NCBI GenBank assembly: GCA_016721085.1
Contig: JADKJI010000004.1
Location: 124,001 to 188,000 of the forward strand
Direction: 5' to 3'
Length of the DNA: 64,000 nucleotides
Source of the DNA: Chitinophagaceae bacterium
GTDB taxonomy: Bacteria; Bacteroidota; Bacteroidia; Chitinophagales; Chitinophagaceae
Shown here: piece after piece, positions 9,944-19,347 of the stretch
How positions within the stretch are numbered: the stretch's first letter is position 1
How the letters are laid out: each line of letters starts with the position of its first letter
Program-made: the position numbers and the translations under genes
The notes under the pieces: model-generated
Seen by the model: only the letters and a program-made list of their open reading frames with translations
Database searches by the model: none
Told to the model about the DNA's origin: nothing

Positions 9944-11731
9944 TTAGCTCTCAGAATAAATTCTGTCAATCGCCCCCTTATACTTCTCCATCACCACTTT
10001 TCTTTTTAAAGAAAGCTTAGGCGTCATCTCGCCAGTATCAACACTCCATTCATGAGATAATAATTCAAACTTCTTCACCTGCTCTACATGATTGAAGAAC
10101 TTATTGAAACTTTCCACTAATTCGCGGAATAGGGATATTACCTTTTCATTTTTTATCAGGTCTTCAGGATTGGTATCTGTAACCCCATTATGTCGGCACC
10201 AATCCCTGAGATTAGGGAAGGATGGAACAATCAAAGCCCCAACGAATTTCTTTTCAGCGCCAATAATCATCACTTGCTCCACAAATGGTGATTCCTTTAG
10301 CTTACTTTCTATGGGTAAGGGGGCTACATATTTACCACCACTTGTCTTGAACAGTTCTTTCTTCCTATCTGTGATCTTTAAGAAGCGATTGTTTACAATT
10401 GTACCTATATCTCCGGTTAATAACCATCCGTCTTTTATTACTTCTTCGGTTAGGTCGGGACGTTTATAATAACCAACCATTACGTTTGGACCTTTACAAA
10501 GCACTTCACCATCTTCGGCAATCTTTATTTCTACTCCATTAACTGTAGGACCAACGGTGCCGAACATCCTGTCATCTTCGTTATAACGGTTTACGCATAT
10601 TACAGGGGATGATTCTGTTAATCCATATCCTTCCAGGATAGGAATCTGGGCAGCAGTGAAGATGCGAATGAGTCTTACCTGACAGGCAGCTCCACCTGTC
10701 ACAATACACTTGATATTGTTACCAAGACCTTCTCTCCATTTGCTAAAAACTAATTTATTAGCCAATGCCAGCTGGAAATTATAGCTCATACCCATATCCT
10801 TATTCAATTCAAACTTCTCGGCAAGGTCATGAGCCCAATTGAAGAGTTTCTTTTTTATGCCAGAGAGTTCAGCACCCTTTTGCATTATCCGATCATATAC
10901 TTTTTCCAATAACCTGGGCACTGTTGTGAACATATCCGGTTGCACTTCCTGCAGATTAGCAGCAATTGTTTCCAGGCTTTCCGCATAATAGATGGAGGTG
11001 CCTCTGAATAAATACAGATAGGTTACCATCTTTTCAAATATATGGTTAAGAGGAAGAAAGCTTAATGATTTAAGGTTTTCTCCTGGAGGAAAGCAATTCA
11101 TGCTTGCCATCACATTACTCAGAATATTTTTATGAGATAACATTACACCTTTTGGTGTTCCTGTTGTTCCTGAAGTATATATAATGGTGGCTATATCATT
11201 TTCCTTGATGGTTGATGCTATCTGGTTTACTTCTTCAATCAATTCAGGGGTGCTCGCAGCCAATACTTCTTTCCAATGTTTGGCATTCGGTGTGTGGTCG
11301 AATGTAAAAATTTCCTTGAGGTGAGGAAGGCGTTCTTTTAGACTATACACTTTCAAAAAAAGATCCTCATCATTTACGAATACCATCTTCACTTTTGCAT
11401 CATTCAAAACAAACTCCAATTCATTTACGTTAATGGTGGGATAGATAGGAGTAAGGATGCCGCCAGCTTTTTGAACTGCCATGTCAAGGAATATCCATTC
11501 CGGACGGTTTTTGGATAAGATGGCCACTTTATCCCGACTTTCCACTGTATTGTCATTCTGACTAATGCCAAAAGCCCTTAAGCCTGCGCTAAATCTGTTC
11601 ACGATATCCTGAACATTGGCAGAGGAATATTTTTTCCATTGACCGCTTTCTTTAGCGGCAACCATCGCATCTAGTGGGAAATTTGCGAGCTGGTTTTCGA
11701 TACAATCGAATAGGCGAGCGGGAGTATTCAT
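9944..11731 (-). CDS. Long-chain fatty acid--CoA ligase / AMP-binding protein
   Basis: A 595-residue member of the ANL superfamily that activates fatty acids to acyl-CoA through an acyl-adenylate. The start is the ATG at 11731; the frame extends four codons upstream to a TTG. Motifs visible are the P-loop-like IIYTSGTTGTPKGVMLSH, the adenylate-binding GYGLTESSP, and the hinge LLTGDIG with DRKKELFKTSGGKYVAP. The layout matches the COG1022 long-chain acyl-CoA synthetases (FAA1 type). It probably acts in the cytoplasm or at the inner membrane. It is a single gene with no other fatty-acid genes nearby. Confidence 0.88.
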   Translation of the reverse strand: MNTPARLFDCIENQLANFPLDAMVAAKESGQWKKYSSANVQDIVNRFSAGLRAFGISQNDNTVESRDKVAILSKNRPEWIFLDMAVQKAGGILTPIYPTINVNELEFVLNDAKVKMVFVNDEDLFLKVYSLKERLPHLKEIFTFDHTPNAKHWKEVLAASTPELIEEVNQIASTIKENDIATIIYTSGTTGTPKGVMLSHKNILSNVMASMNCFPPGENLKSLSFLPLNHIFEKMVTYLYLFRGTSIYYAESLETIAANLQEVQPDMFTTVPRLLEKVYDRIMQKGAELSGIKKKLFNWAHDLAEKFELNKDMGMSYNFQLALANKLVFSKWREGLGNNIKCIVTGGAACQVRLIRIFTAAQIPILEGYGLTESSPVICVNRYNEDDRMFGTVGPTVNGVEIKIAEDGEVLCKGPNVMVGYYKRPDLTEEVIKDGWLLTGDIGTIVNNRFLKITDRKKELFKTSGGKYVAPLPIESKLKESPFVEQVMIIGAEKKFVGALIVPSFPNLRDWCRHNGVTDTNPEDLIKNEKVISLFRELVESFNKFFNHVEQVKKFELLSHEWSVDTGEMTPKLSLKRKVVMEKYKGAIDRIYSES

Positions 11732-11800
11732 AGCAAGCAACAATTTAGTATGGAATCGTTAGTTCTTTACTTCTTCAAATTAGGGAAATATTGTATAAAG

Positions 11801-11827
11801 AAAAAACGCCATTAGAAATGGCGTTTG
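11801..11827 (-). terminator. Rho-independent terminator of the TPR gene
   Basis: Stem AAACGCCATT/AATGGCGTTT with a three-base loop, followed on the minus strand by a run of six T. It lies 22 bases after the TPR gene stop. Confidence 0.85.
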
Positions 11828-11848
11828 ATAAATCTGATTGACTGGCTT

Positions 11849-12871
11849 TTATTTAGCGATTGTCTGGTAATATTGTCCTGCCGGTGTCTTGTATACCCTG
11901 TTTTGCTGTAAACGAAGGAATTCTTTATTCTCTTCTGAATTATTATTTGTCCACTGCTGATAAGCATTCAAATTGGCGGCTGCTCCAAAAATCCATTGGT
12001 TATAGGCTGAGAAAAAGCCCAGTTTCAATAATTGGTTTTGATGCTCGAAAAGACGACAAGGGAATTTCGCCGCATTGTTAGCATACCAGTCCAATATGAA
12101 ACGGGTCCGCAAAGCGGTAATGTTCTCAGGAGTTATTCCTGAAGCTACTATACCAGCGTGTTTATTCATGGTTTCCAGGAAAGCTTTTACAAACTCGTTT
12201 TTCATATCCTGATTGCTATAGATATCATTTCCTGTAAAAAGCTTTTTGTAACCATCTAGCATTAAGGTCTTTATTTCAACAGTTCGGGCAGAATAACTTT
12301 CCTGGTTTACAAAGATTTCACCATAAATCAAGCCCCATACTTTATCAGCCGACAAGTAGTAGTATTTAGCAGCATTATAATAATTACCGGAATGGTTTGG
12401 ATCTGTCTCTATTCCTTTTTCCCAGAGTTTAACTGCTTCGGAATAATCTTTTTTGGTCCAAAGCATTTCACCGTATTCATTATACAATACCCCACTGGTT
12501 GGGAATTTTTTCAGTGCAGCCTTGTATATTTTCTCGCACTCTTTTCTTTCTTCCAGTGCTTTGTATATGAGCGTCAATACTTGTATGGATGGAATATCTA
12601 CGTCTTTTCTGTCGGCCAGGGGTTTGGCAATAGTCAATGCATTAGCATAATCCTTTTTCAGGTATAGAGCAAAGGCCAGATCTTTCTGCAACTCAATATT
12701 ATTGGGGTCGAGCTGGATAGCCTTGTTCAAAACCAGTACCGCATTATTATAATCTCCAGTACGGATAAAAGTCTTGGCAGTTTCATGCAACTTTTTAGGA
12801 TCCGGGTCCTGTGCTTTTGCACCGGCACTTACCATTATTAACAAAAAGAGGGAGAAAAGGAGCTGTTTCAT
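11849..12871 (-). CDS. Periplasmic tetratricopeptide repeat protein
   Basis: A 340-residue protein with a signal peptide (MKQLLFSLFLLIMVSAGAKA) and TPR repeats over about residues 25-170, for example TGDYNNAVLVLNKAIQLDPN, KKDYANALTIAKPLA and KKDYSEAVKLWEKGIETDPN. The C-terminal half has no recognised domain and ends in QTIAK. It probably acts as a periplasmic protein-interaction scaffold, with no specific partner evident. The ATG at 12871 was chosen over a TTG nine bases upstream because the signal peptide begins there. Confidence 0.75.
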   Translation of the reverse strand: MKQLLFSLFLLIMVSAGAKAQDPDPKKLHETAKTFIRTGDYNNAVLVLNKAIQLDPNNIELQKDLAFALYLKKDYANALTIAKPLADRKDVDIPSIQVLTLIYKALEERKECEKIYKAALKKFPTSGVLYNEYGEMLWTKKDYSEAVKLWEKGIETDPNHSGNYYNAAKYYYLSADKVWGLIYGEIFVNQESYSARTVEIKTLMLDGYKKLFTGNDIYSNQDMKNEFVKAFLETMNKHAGIVASGITPENITALRTRFILDWYANNAAKFPCRLFEHQNQLLKLGFFSAYNQWIFGAAANLNAYQQWTNNNSEENKEFLRLQQNRVYKTPAGQYYQTIAK

Positions 12872-12939
12872 ACCCTTCAAAGATAAGTGATTGGGGAAAG
12901 TGGTTGTATGGGGGGGTGTTAAACTTTTAGAAATTTGGG

Positions 12940-13065
12940 GTAATTTGAAAATTTGGGAATTTGAAAATGAGGATGCAGAATTGGCAAATGAGAAAAATCC
13001 AATAGTGATTGTTAACTCCAGATTGCTATTTTCAAATTTTCAAATCATCAAATTTTCAAATTCAA
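12940..13065. repeat. Inverted TTTGAAAA ladder, array A1
   Basis: A left ladder (TTTGAAAATTTGGGAATTTG, 12944-12970) faces a right inverted ladder (CAAATTTTCAAATCATCAAA, about 13027-13063). Together they can form a long AT-rich hairpin ending nine bases from the DUF1015 stop codon. Confidence 0.75.
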
Positions 13066-13073
13066 AGATCGAC

Positions 13074-14306
13074 TTAGGCGAGCAAGTGCGTCAACAACCC
13101 ATCCCTCAACTTCGGCTCAAACCAAGTACTCTTCGGTGGCATCACCTCGCCCTCATCGGCGATGGCGAATAGTTGCTGGATGGATACAGGATAAAGGCTG
13201 AAAGCCACTGCCATCTCACCACTATTAACTCTCTTTTCGAGCTCTTCCAATCCACGAATGCCACCAACAAAATCAATTCGTTTGTCGGTGCGCTGGTCTT
13301 TGATGCCGAATTGCTTGCTTAATATGTTTTTTGAAAGGATGGTTACATCCAATACACCGATAGGATCATCAGAATAACTATCATCTCTTACTGTGAGTTT
13401 ATACCATTTGCCACCAAGATACATTCCAAAGTCATGAAACTGCTCCGGACGGTAGGCTTCCTTTCCAATACTGGTTACATCGAAGTCGTCGTGCAAACTG
13501 CTGATGAGTTCATCTTCTTCCATGCCATGAAGGTCTTTCACTACGCGATTGTAGTCAAGTATATTCAGCTCGTCGGCAGGGAATAAAGTTGTAAGGAAAA
13601 AATCAGCTCCTGCTGGTGCTTTCTTTCCAAGTGCTTTGCGCACTTTAGCTGCTGAAGCTGCACGATGATGTCCATCGGCAATATATGTACAAGGCACTTT
13701 CGTTGCGAATAGATTGGTGATGGTAGCAATAACAGTATCATCATTCACTATCCAGATGGTATGTGATATGCCGTCTTCAGCTACAAAATCATATTCAGGT
13801 GCATGTGAGTTTTTCCAGAGCTCCACCAATGAATCAATCGCTGATACATTTCTGTATGCAAGAAATACATTGCCTGTTTGTGCACCAGTAGTCTTTATGT
13901 GATTGATGCGATCCAATTCTTTTTCAGGACGTGTGAACTCGTGCTTTTTTATTATACCCTTTTCATAATCATTTACAGAGCTGGCGCAAACAAGTCCTGT
14001 TTGGCTGCGGCCATTCATGATTAGTTGATAGATATAATAACAAGCCTTCTCTTCTCGAACCAAAATCCCATTCTTAATCATGTTGTCGAGATTCTCTTTA
14101 GCCTTATCATATACCTGTTGGGTATGGATATCGGTGCTTGCTGGCAGATCGATTTCTGATTTAGTAATATGAAGGAAGGAATTCGGGTTGGAACCAGCTT
14201 CAACACGGGCTTCTGCTGAATTCAATACGTCATAAGGTCGGGAAGCTACCTGGGCAGCCAATCCTGCAGCAGGTCTTAATGCTTTGAAGGGGGAAACGAC
14301 AGCCAT
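13074..14306 (-). CDS. DUF1015 family protein
   Basis: A 410-residue cytoplasmic protein of the DUF1015 (SerC-linked) family. It starts AVVSPFKALRP with the typical RPYDVLNSAEAR, followed by NPNSFLHITK, and has the conserved YIADGHHRAASA near residue 210. Family members often sit beside serine biosynthesis genes; here serC is nine bases upstream on the same strand. The biochemical function is unknown, and some annotators suggest a role in D-serine or phosphoserine metabolism. No serA lies between them, unlike some relatives. Confidence 0.85.
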   Translation of the reverse strand: MAVVSPFKALRPAAGLAAQVASRPYDVLNSAEARVEAGSNPNSFLHITKSEIDLPASTDIHTQQVYDKAKENLDNMIKNGILVREEKACYYIYQLIMNGRSQTGLVCASSVNDYEKGIIKKHEFTRPEKELDRINHIKTTGAQTGNVFLAYRNVSAIDSLVELWKNSHAPEYDFVAEDGISHTIWIVNDDTVIATITNLFATKVPCTYIADGHHRAASAAKVRKALGKKAPAGADFFLTTLFPADELNILDYNRVVKDLHGMEEDELISSLHDDFDVTSIGKEAYRPEQFHDFGMYLGGKWYKLTVRDDSYSDDPIGVLDVTILSKNILSKQFGIKDQRTDKRIDFVGGIRGLEELEKRVNSGEMAVAFSLYPVSIQQLFAIADEGEVMPPKSTWFEPKLRDGLLTHLLA

Positions 14307-14314
14307 AATTTTTT

Positions 14315-15403
14315 TTATCCTTTACGTTTTGCAAAATCTATCATAAGGTCGGTCAGTACCTGAACACTTGAAAGTGGTAAGGCATTGTATAAGGAGATAC
14401 GGAATCCACCTACACTTCGATGCCCTTTCACTCCAATCATTCCATTTTCTTTACAAATACCCAGAAACTCTTTTTCCAAGTCCTTGTTTTCCATCACAAA
14501 AACAGCATTCATGTAACTACGGTCTTCTTTAGCAACAGTTCCATGGAAAACAGGGTATTGGTCTATAGTATTATAAAGCAATCCTGCTTTTTGATTGTTA
14601 AGTGTTTCAATGGCAGCTACACCCCCTTGCTTTTTTAACCAGCGAAGGGTAAGTAACACTACATAAACAGCAAACACCGGCGGAGTGTTCAGCATACTGC
14701 CTTCTTTTATATGATTGCGGTAATCTAATATGGTTGGAATAGTGCGATTCACCTTTCCAAGTATATTCTTGTTTACCACTACAAGGTTAACGCCTGCCGC
14801 TCCCATGTTTTTCTGTGCTCCTGCATAAATAATATCAAAGCGACTGAAATCTAACTGGCGACTTAATATATCACTGCTCATATCTGCAACCAATGGAACG
14901 CCGCAATCACAAGGGATATTCTTCCATTGGGTACCAGCGATGGTTTCATTAGTTGTGATATGCAAATATGCTGCATCAGAATTTACATTAAGGTTTTTTG
15001 GAATGCTGGTGAAATTGGTTTCTTTGGAAGAACCTGCAATACTTACATTCCCAAACAATTTCGCTTCCTTAATAGCTTTATCTGCCCATGTACCCGTTTC
15101 AGTATATGCAGCAGTGCTGTTTTCATTAAGAAGATTCATCGGCACCTGCATGAATTGCGTGGTAGCGCCACCGTGAAGAAATAATACTTCCTGGTCGGCA
15201 TTCAGTTGCATCAACTCTTTTACCAGATTCCTCGCTTCTTCCATTACCGATTCAAATAATTCAGTACGATGACCTATTTCAAGAATAGATAGTCCTGTAT
15301 TATTGAAGTTTAATACAGCAGCACTCGCTGCCTCAAATACTTCCTGCGGTAATATGCTGGGGCCCGCATTGAAATTGTGTATGGTCGCTTTTGCAGTTGT
15401 CAA
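14315..15403 (-). CDS. serC: Phosphoserine aminotransferase
   Basis: A 362-residue PLP enzyme converting 3-phosphohydroxypyruvate and glutamate to phosphoserine, in serine and pyridoxal synthesis. It shows the N-terminal NFNAGPSILPQEV, the ISILEIGHR-type segment (here LSILEIGHRTELF), the phosphate-binding LFLHGGATTQFMQVPMNLL, and the PLP lysine region DIIYAGAQKNMGAAG with Lys at about residue 198. The length matches the family. The start codon appears to be TTG at 15403. It forms a two-gene operon with the downstream DUF1015 gene. Confidence 0.93.
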   Translation of the reverse strand: MTTAKATIHNFNAGPSILPQEVFEAASAAVLNFNNTGLSILEIGHRTELFESVMEEARNLVKELMQLNADQEVLFLHGGATTQFMQVPMNLLNENSTAAYTETGTWADKAIKEAKLFGNVSIAGSSKETNFTSIPKNLNVNSDAAYLHITTNETIAGTQWKNIPCDCGVPLVADMSSDILSRQLDFSRFDIIYAGAQKNMGAAGVNLVVVNKNILGKVNRTIPTILDYRNHIKEGSMLNTPPVFAVYVVLLTLRWLKKQGGVAAIETLNNQKAGLLYNTIDQYPVFHGTVAKEDRSYMNAVFVMENKDLEKEFLGICKENGMIGVKGHRSVGGFRISLYNALPLSSVQVLTDLMIDFAKRKG

Positions 15404-15486
15404 CTTAATTCCTTTTGTACATTTAGAAAGAAGAGCGCAAAATTAGGTAATTAAACCACTAACAGGCATTTGGAATTTGGCACATT

Positions 15487-16464
15487 TCAGTTACAGTCTT
15501 TGCCTTTAATTTTCCCATCCTTCCATTGCTGGTCAAGTGTTTCGAAATCTTTCTGGTCGGCCTCTGTGAATTGGGTATTAATGAGTGTTTTTAAGTCGGG
15601 CTGACCAGCATTCACCCAAGCTGTATACCAAAAGCTTGCCACAGCATAGATGGACTGCTGCATTCTTCTTCCCGGCATTTGGTTTAATTGTTCATAATAA
15701 CGGAGAGAATAATTGGTTGAATATTGTCTCACCAGCACCCCATTTCTTTCCTCAAAAGCATATTTCTGGTCTGAAGGAAAGCTTCTGCTTAGTTGGTACT
15801 CAACCTTTAACACCGTATCGGCTGCAGCGGCACTCTCCAAAACGCGGTTCCAGATGAATTGTAAGGGGTTGTCGATATATTCTGCTTTCCCAATAAAATA
15901 ATCCCATTCTTTTCCAGCCAGCATCTCGGGTAATCTTGATTCCCAAAACCCATGAATTCCATGCTGCCCGGTTAACTGTCCATTGTGGTTGCTGCTTGCA
16001 TGAAGTGGAACATGGGCATCAGCAATATAATGACCTATTTCTGCTGAAAGTTTCAATATCCTGGGAGCATCTTTTGCCTTGAAAGCGGCAGTGAGCCTGA
16101 AAAGCATGGTCTGTATCCACCAGGGTACAATGCCATGCTGCCGAAGGGTATCTTCAGAATATACTGCTACTGCATCTTTCCATTCTCTGGGCAGGCTTTT
16201 GTACGGGAACTTACCATATCTATCGATATCTATAAAGTGACGGGGACCCTCCTCCGCTACCATATACCGGCGCTTATCCGGGTCCACAGCATGTTCACTC
16301 AGGAAAAGAAGTTGCTTTTTATAAAATACCATCATTTCAGGCGGCAATAGGAATACCGCGTGATAATTGATCTGTTGATGGGCGAAAAATCCCCAGCAAT
16401 ACGCTTCTGGCAGGTAAATCAGCCAAAATACAAGAACTAAACTCCACTTTTTCATTCTCCTCAT
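15487..16464 (-). CDS. Secreted S1/P1-nuclease-fold (zinc-dependent phospholipase C-like) protein
   Basis: A 325-residue exported protein. After a signal peptide ending EAYC the mature chain would begin WGFFAHQQIN; an N-terminal Trp coordinating zinc is typical of phospholipase C and S1/P1 nucleases. The zinc-ligand region AEIGHYIADAHVPLHASSN and the downstream HGFWESRLPEM match the family pattern. It would hydrolyse phosphodiesters in the periplasm or outside the cell. Whether it cleaves nucleic acid or phospholipid cannot be told. The DUF502 gene lies 16 bases upstream on the same strand, so the two are probably co-transcribed. Confidence 0.7.
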   Translation of the reverse strand: MRRMKKWSLVLVFWLIYLPEAYCWGFFAHQQINYHAVFLLPPEMMVFYKKQLLFLSEHAVDPDKRRYMVAEEGPRHFIDIDRYGKFPYKSLPREWKDAVAVYSEDTLRQHGIVPWWIQTMLFRLTAAFKAKDAPRILKLSAEIGHYIADAHVPLHASSNHNGQLTGQHGIHGFWESRLPEMLAGKEWDYFIGKAEYIDNPLQFIWNRVLESAAAADTVLKVEYQLSRSFPSDQKYAFEERNGVLVRQYSTNYSLRYYEQLNQMPGRRMQQSIYAVASFWYTAWVNAGQPDLKTLINTQFTEADQKDFETLDQQWKDGKIKGKDCN

Positions 16465-16480
16465 TTTTTATGAGACCACC

Positions 16481-17134
16481 TTAACCTGCTTTTACTGGTT
16501 CTGTGTGGTCTTCGTCATCAATTTCTGTTACACCTCCCGAAATGGCAAATTTCATAGCATCGGCAGAACTTACATCAGTCAATAATCGTATTCTTTCCTT
16601 CTTTACAAAATATAAATGTCCTGCAAAGGCATATGACTGAGGTACATATACGGCTACATATTCCTGTAAGCCGAATTCTGTAACATCATCCTGTGTTATG
16701 AAACCTACCCTCCAAACATCAGCTGCTTCGATACTTACCAACACAGATCGGTCGAATTTTCGCTTGTTTCCAGCAAAAGCTTCAAAGAAATCCTTTACCG
16801 TGGTATAGATGATCTTGATTCCCGGTGTTCGTTCCAGCACTTTGTCGAAAAGCTCAACCAATCGACCCACAATAAAAGAAGACGAAACATAGCCAACACC
16901 TATTACAACTACTATTACAACTATAGAACCTAATCCCGGAATCTTGATAGGTTGACCCGATGCGTCGTTGGGTAATAAAGAAGGCGCAATTCGCTCAATA
17001 AGATCGGGTAATATATTATCAACAAAGTTAAACAGACTGGTGACAGCCCAAACCGTGATAGCTATCGGAGCCAGTATTATCAATCCCTGAAGAAAGTACT
17101 GGAACAGTTTCTTAAATGTAAAAGGGGCTTTCAT
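16481..17134 (-). CDS. DUF502 membrane protein
   Basis: A 217-residue inner-membrane protein with two N-terminal helices (FLQGLIILAPIAITVWAV and IPGLGSIVVIVVVIGVGYVS) and the DUF502 signature RTPGIKIIYTTVKDFFEAF. The C-terminal soluble half contains YVAVYVPQSYAFAGHLYFV. Function is unknown in the family. It is divergent from the efflux operon: the 165-base gap between them holds the tetR promoter on the other strand. Confidence 0.85.
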   Translation of the reverse strand: MKAPFTFKKLFQYFLQGLIILAPIAITVWAVTSLFNFVDNILPDLIERIAPSLLPNDASGQPIKIPGLGSIVVIVVVIGVGYVSSSFIVGRLVELFDKVLERTPGIKIIYTTVKDFFEAFAGNKRKFDRSVLVSIEAADVWRVGFITQDDVTEFGLQEYVAVYVPQSYAFAGHLYFVKKERIRLLTDVSSADAMKFAISGGVTEIDDEDHTEPVKAG

Positions 17135-17239
17135 AAATCATCTATTTCAGCCAAAATTAACGCTCTGTATCGGGTTCAGGAAATATGCGAACAAACAATA
17201 GTTGTGTGAAGGAATTGTTACGAAAGGCGAAAAAAAAGG

Positions 17240-17278
17240 ATGGAAACTTTGACAACGAAAAAAGTTTCCATAGTTTTG
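17240..17278 (+). promoter_or_regulatory. Promoter and TetR operator of the efflux operon
   Basis: A near-ideal Bacteroidota promoter: TTTG at 17248-17251, a 19-base spacer, and TAGTTTTG (TAnnTTTG) at 17271-17278. Overlapping it is a perfect inverted repeat, ATGGAAACTTT / AAAGTTTCCAT (17240-17250 and 17261-17271, ten-base spacer). One arm covers the -33 box and the other touches the -7 box, so a bound TetR dimer would block RNA polymerase. The placement implies autoregulation. Confidence 0.8.
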
Positions 17279-17299
17279 CCTCCCCCGATTAAGTCAAAT

Positions 17300-17932
17300 A
17301 TGGAAACAAAAGAGCGCATTTTGGTTAAAGCTGGCGAAATGTTCATGCGATATGGTATCCGCTCTGTATCTATGGATGATATTGCGGCACAACTGGGTAT
17401 GTCAAAAAAGACTATTTACCAGTTTTTTGGTGACAAGGATGAATTAGTGGATGCAGTTATGGAAGTGGAAATTGGAAGAATGCAGGAAGATTGCTCCATG
17501 TGTAGCTTTTCTGCAAGAGATGCGGTTGATGAAATTTTCCTGACAATGGAACAGATTCAGGATCAGATGCAGAATATGAATCAAATGGTGGTGTATGACC
17601 TGGAGAAATTTCACCATAAAACGTATATCAAATTCAGGGAGCATAAGGATAACTACCTCTATAAAATTATAGCTGATAATCTTGTTAGAGGTATGAATGA
17701 AGGTTTGTACCGCCCAGAATTAAATATAAACATAATTGCCCGTTTTCGACTGGAGTCAATGATGATGGCTTTCAATATTGACCTTTTCCCAACAAAGAAA
17801 TTCTCTTTGGTGGAAGTTACAAGCGAGCTTATAGAACACTATGTTTTTGGGTTAGCTACAAACAAAGGACATAAGCTTATAGAAAAATACAAACTGGAAC
17901 TACAAAAAAAATTAAGTGCACATGCAAAATAG
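17300..17932 (+). CDS. TetR/AcrR family repressor of the adjacent efflux operon
   Basis: A 210-residue regulator starting at the ATG at 17300. The frame extends upstream to 17240, but that start lies before the promoter and inside the operator, so it cannot be used from that promoter. The N-terminal HTH is clear: RILVKAGEMFMRYGIRSVSM, then DDIAAQLGMSKKTIYQFFGD. The C-terminal ligand domain is variable. It overlaps the downstream outer-membrane channel gene by a few bases, heading a four-gene operon with adaptor and RND pump. It probably represses that operon and is released by a pump substrate, which is not known. Confidence 0.88.
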   Translation: METKERILVKAGEMFMRYGIRSVSMDDIAAQLGMSKKTIYQFFGDKDELVDAVMEVEIGRMQEDCSMCSFSARDAVDEIFLTMEQIQDQMQNMNQMVVYDLEKFHHKTYIKFREHKDNYLYKIIADNLVRGMNEGLYRPELNINIIARFRLESMMMAFNIDLFPTKKFSLVEVTSELIEHYVFGLATNKGHKLIEKYKLELQKKLSAHAK

Positions 17933-19319
17933 ACTATTGCGAATTTCAACTGCTGTTCTGTTACTATTAGGCAGCCACTCAGCCTTTTCCCAGCAACAAA
18001 ATTCCTTCACTGCTAATCAATGCGTAGAGTACGCAATGAAAAACAGTGCACAGGTAAAAAACTCTTTACTGGATATTAAAATCCAGAATGAAACCAATCG
18101 TGAATATACAGCCGCGGCTTATCCTCATCTTGGTGCCAGCGTGGGAGTAAATTATTTCCCGAATGTAGCCACACAAGTATTCCCAAACTTTATTGCTGCT
18201 GCCACCTATGGTGTGTTGGAGAAAGAAGGTGTGAAAGATGGTAATGGTAATTCAATTGTAATGCCAGGCGATTTTGGATATGTTCAAGCTCAGTTCGGTA
18301 CAAAGTACAATGCCTCAGCAGGATTTGAACTTCAACAACTCTTATTTGATGGACAGGTATTCGTTGGACTTCAGGCCCGCAGTACCGCTTTGAAGTTTTC
18401 TGAAAAAACAGCAGAAGTAACTCAGGAGAATATTAAGGCGAATATCCTGAAGATATATTACCAGCTAGTAGCAGGTAAGGACCAATTGGGTGCACTGGAT
18501 GCAAACATTGCCCGTGTAGAGAAACTTCTTCACGAAACAAAAGAGATGTTTAAGAATGGTTTCGTTGAAAAACTCGACATCGATAAATTAGATGTAAGCC
18601 TTATCAATCTTCAAACAGAAAAATTGAAGATTGTACGCTCACTTGAAATTGGCAATATGGGTTTGAAAGTGTTGATGGGCATGCCTGTAAAAGACAATCT
18701 GATTCTTACAGATTCCTTAAAAGAGAGTGAATTGAAAAAGGATATTCTAGATCAGAACTTCAACTATTCAGACAGAAAGGATATTCAACAAATGGAATTA
18801 GGAGTTCGTCTCAGGGAATATAATGTAAGAAGATATGAATTGGCCAAACTCCCTTCAATTGCATTGGTAGGACAGCTAACTACCCAAGCGCAGCGTAACA
18901 AATTCGATTTTTTCAGTGCTCAGAAATGGTATCCGAGTTCATTGATAGGAATAAAGATCAGCGCCCCCATCTTCGCAGGCTTTTCAAGAAACGCTCAGAT
19001 CAACAGGGCCAAATATGAACTGGAACAAGTGAAGAACAATATGAATCTGATGAAATTGTCGGTAGACAATGAATTGGAGAGAGCCAGATTGCAATTCCAA
19101 ACAGCCTTGACTGCAATGGATTTTCAACACAGGAATATGGATCTCGCTGAAAATGTATATAAGACAACAGTGAAGAAGTATGAACAGGGGCTTGGTTCAA
19201 ATATCGAGATCACAGCAGCACAAACAGAATTGAGGGTGGCAGAAAGCAGTTATTTCAATTCTTTATATGAAGCAATTGTTGCCCGTGTAGATCTAATTAA
19301 AGCTTTAGGAAAATTATAA
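17922..19319 (+). CDS. TolC family outer-membrane efflux channel
   Basis: A 465-residue outer-membrane factor with a signal peptide (LLLLGSHSAFSQ) and two repeats of the OEP domain. Long helical stretches such as LEQVKNNMNLMKLSVDNEL and the late segment YEQGLGSNIEITAAQTELRV are characteristic of TolC homologues. It forms the exit duct for the RND pump encoded two genes downstream. The ATG at 17922 was preferred to a GTG two codons earlier. The gene start overlaps the 3' end of tetR, indicating translational coupling. Confidence 0.87.
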   Translation: MQNRLLRISTAVLLLLGSHSAFSQQQNSFTANQCVEYAMKNSAQVKNSLLDIKIQNETNREYTAAAYPHLGASVGVNYFPNVATQVFPNFIAAATYGVLEKEGVKDGNGNSIVMPGDFGYVQAQFGTKYNASAGFELQQLLFDGQVFVGLQARSTALKFSEKTAEVTQENIKANILKIYYQLVAGKDQLGALDANIARVEKLLHETKEMFKNGFVEKLDIDKLDVSLINLQTEKLKIVRSLEIGNMGLKVLMGMPVKDNLILTDSLKESELKKDILDQNFNYSDRKDIQQMELGVRLREYNVRRYELAKLPSIALVGQLTTQAQRNKFDFFSAQKWYPSSLIGIKISAPIFAGFSRNAQINRAKYELEQVKNNMNLMKLSVDNELERARLQFQTALTAMDFQHRNMDLAENVYKTTVKKYEQGLGSNIEITAAQTELRVAESSYFNSLYEAIVARVDLIKALGKL

Positions 19320-19347
19320 TCAACTCAACAAGATAAAAACCAGAATA

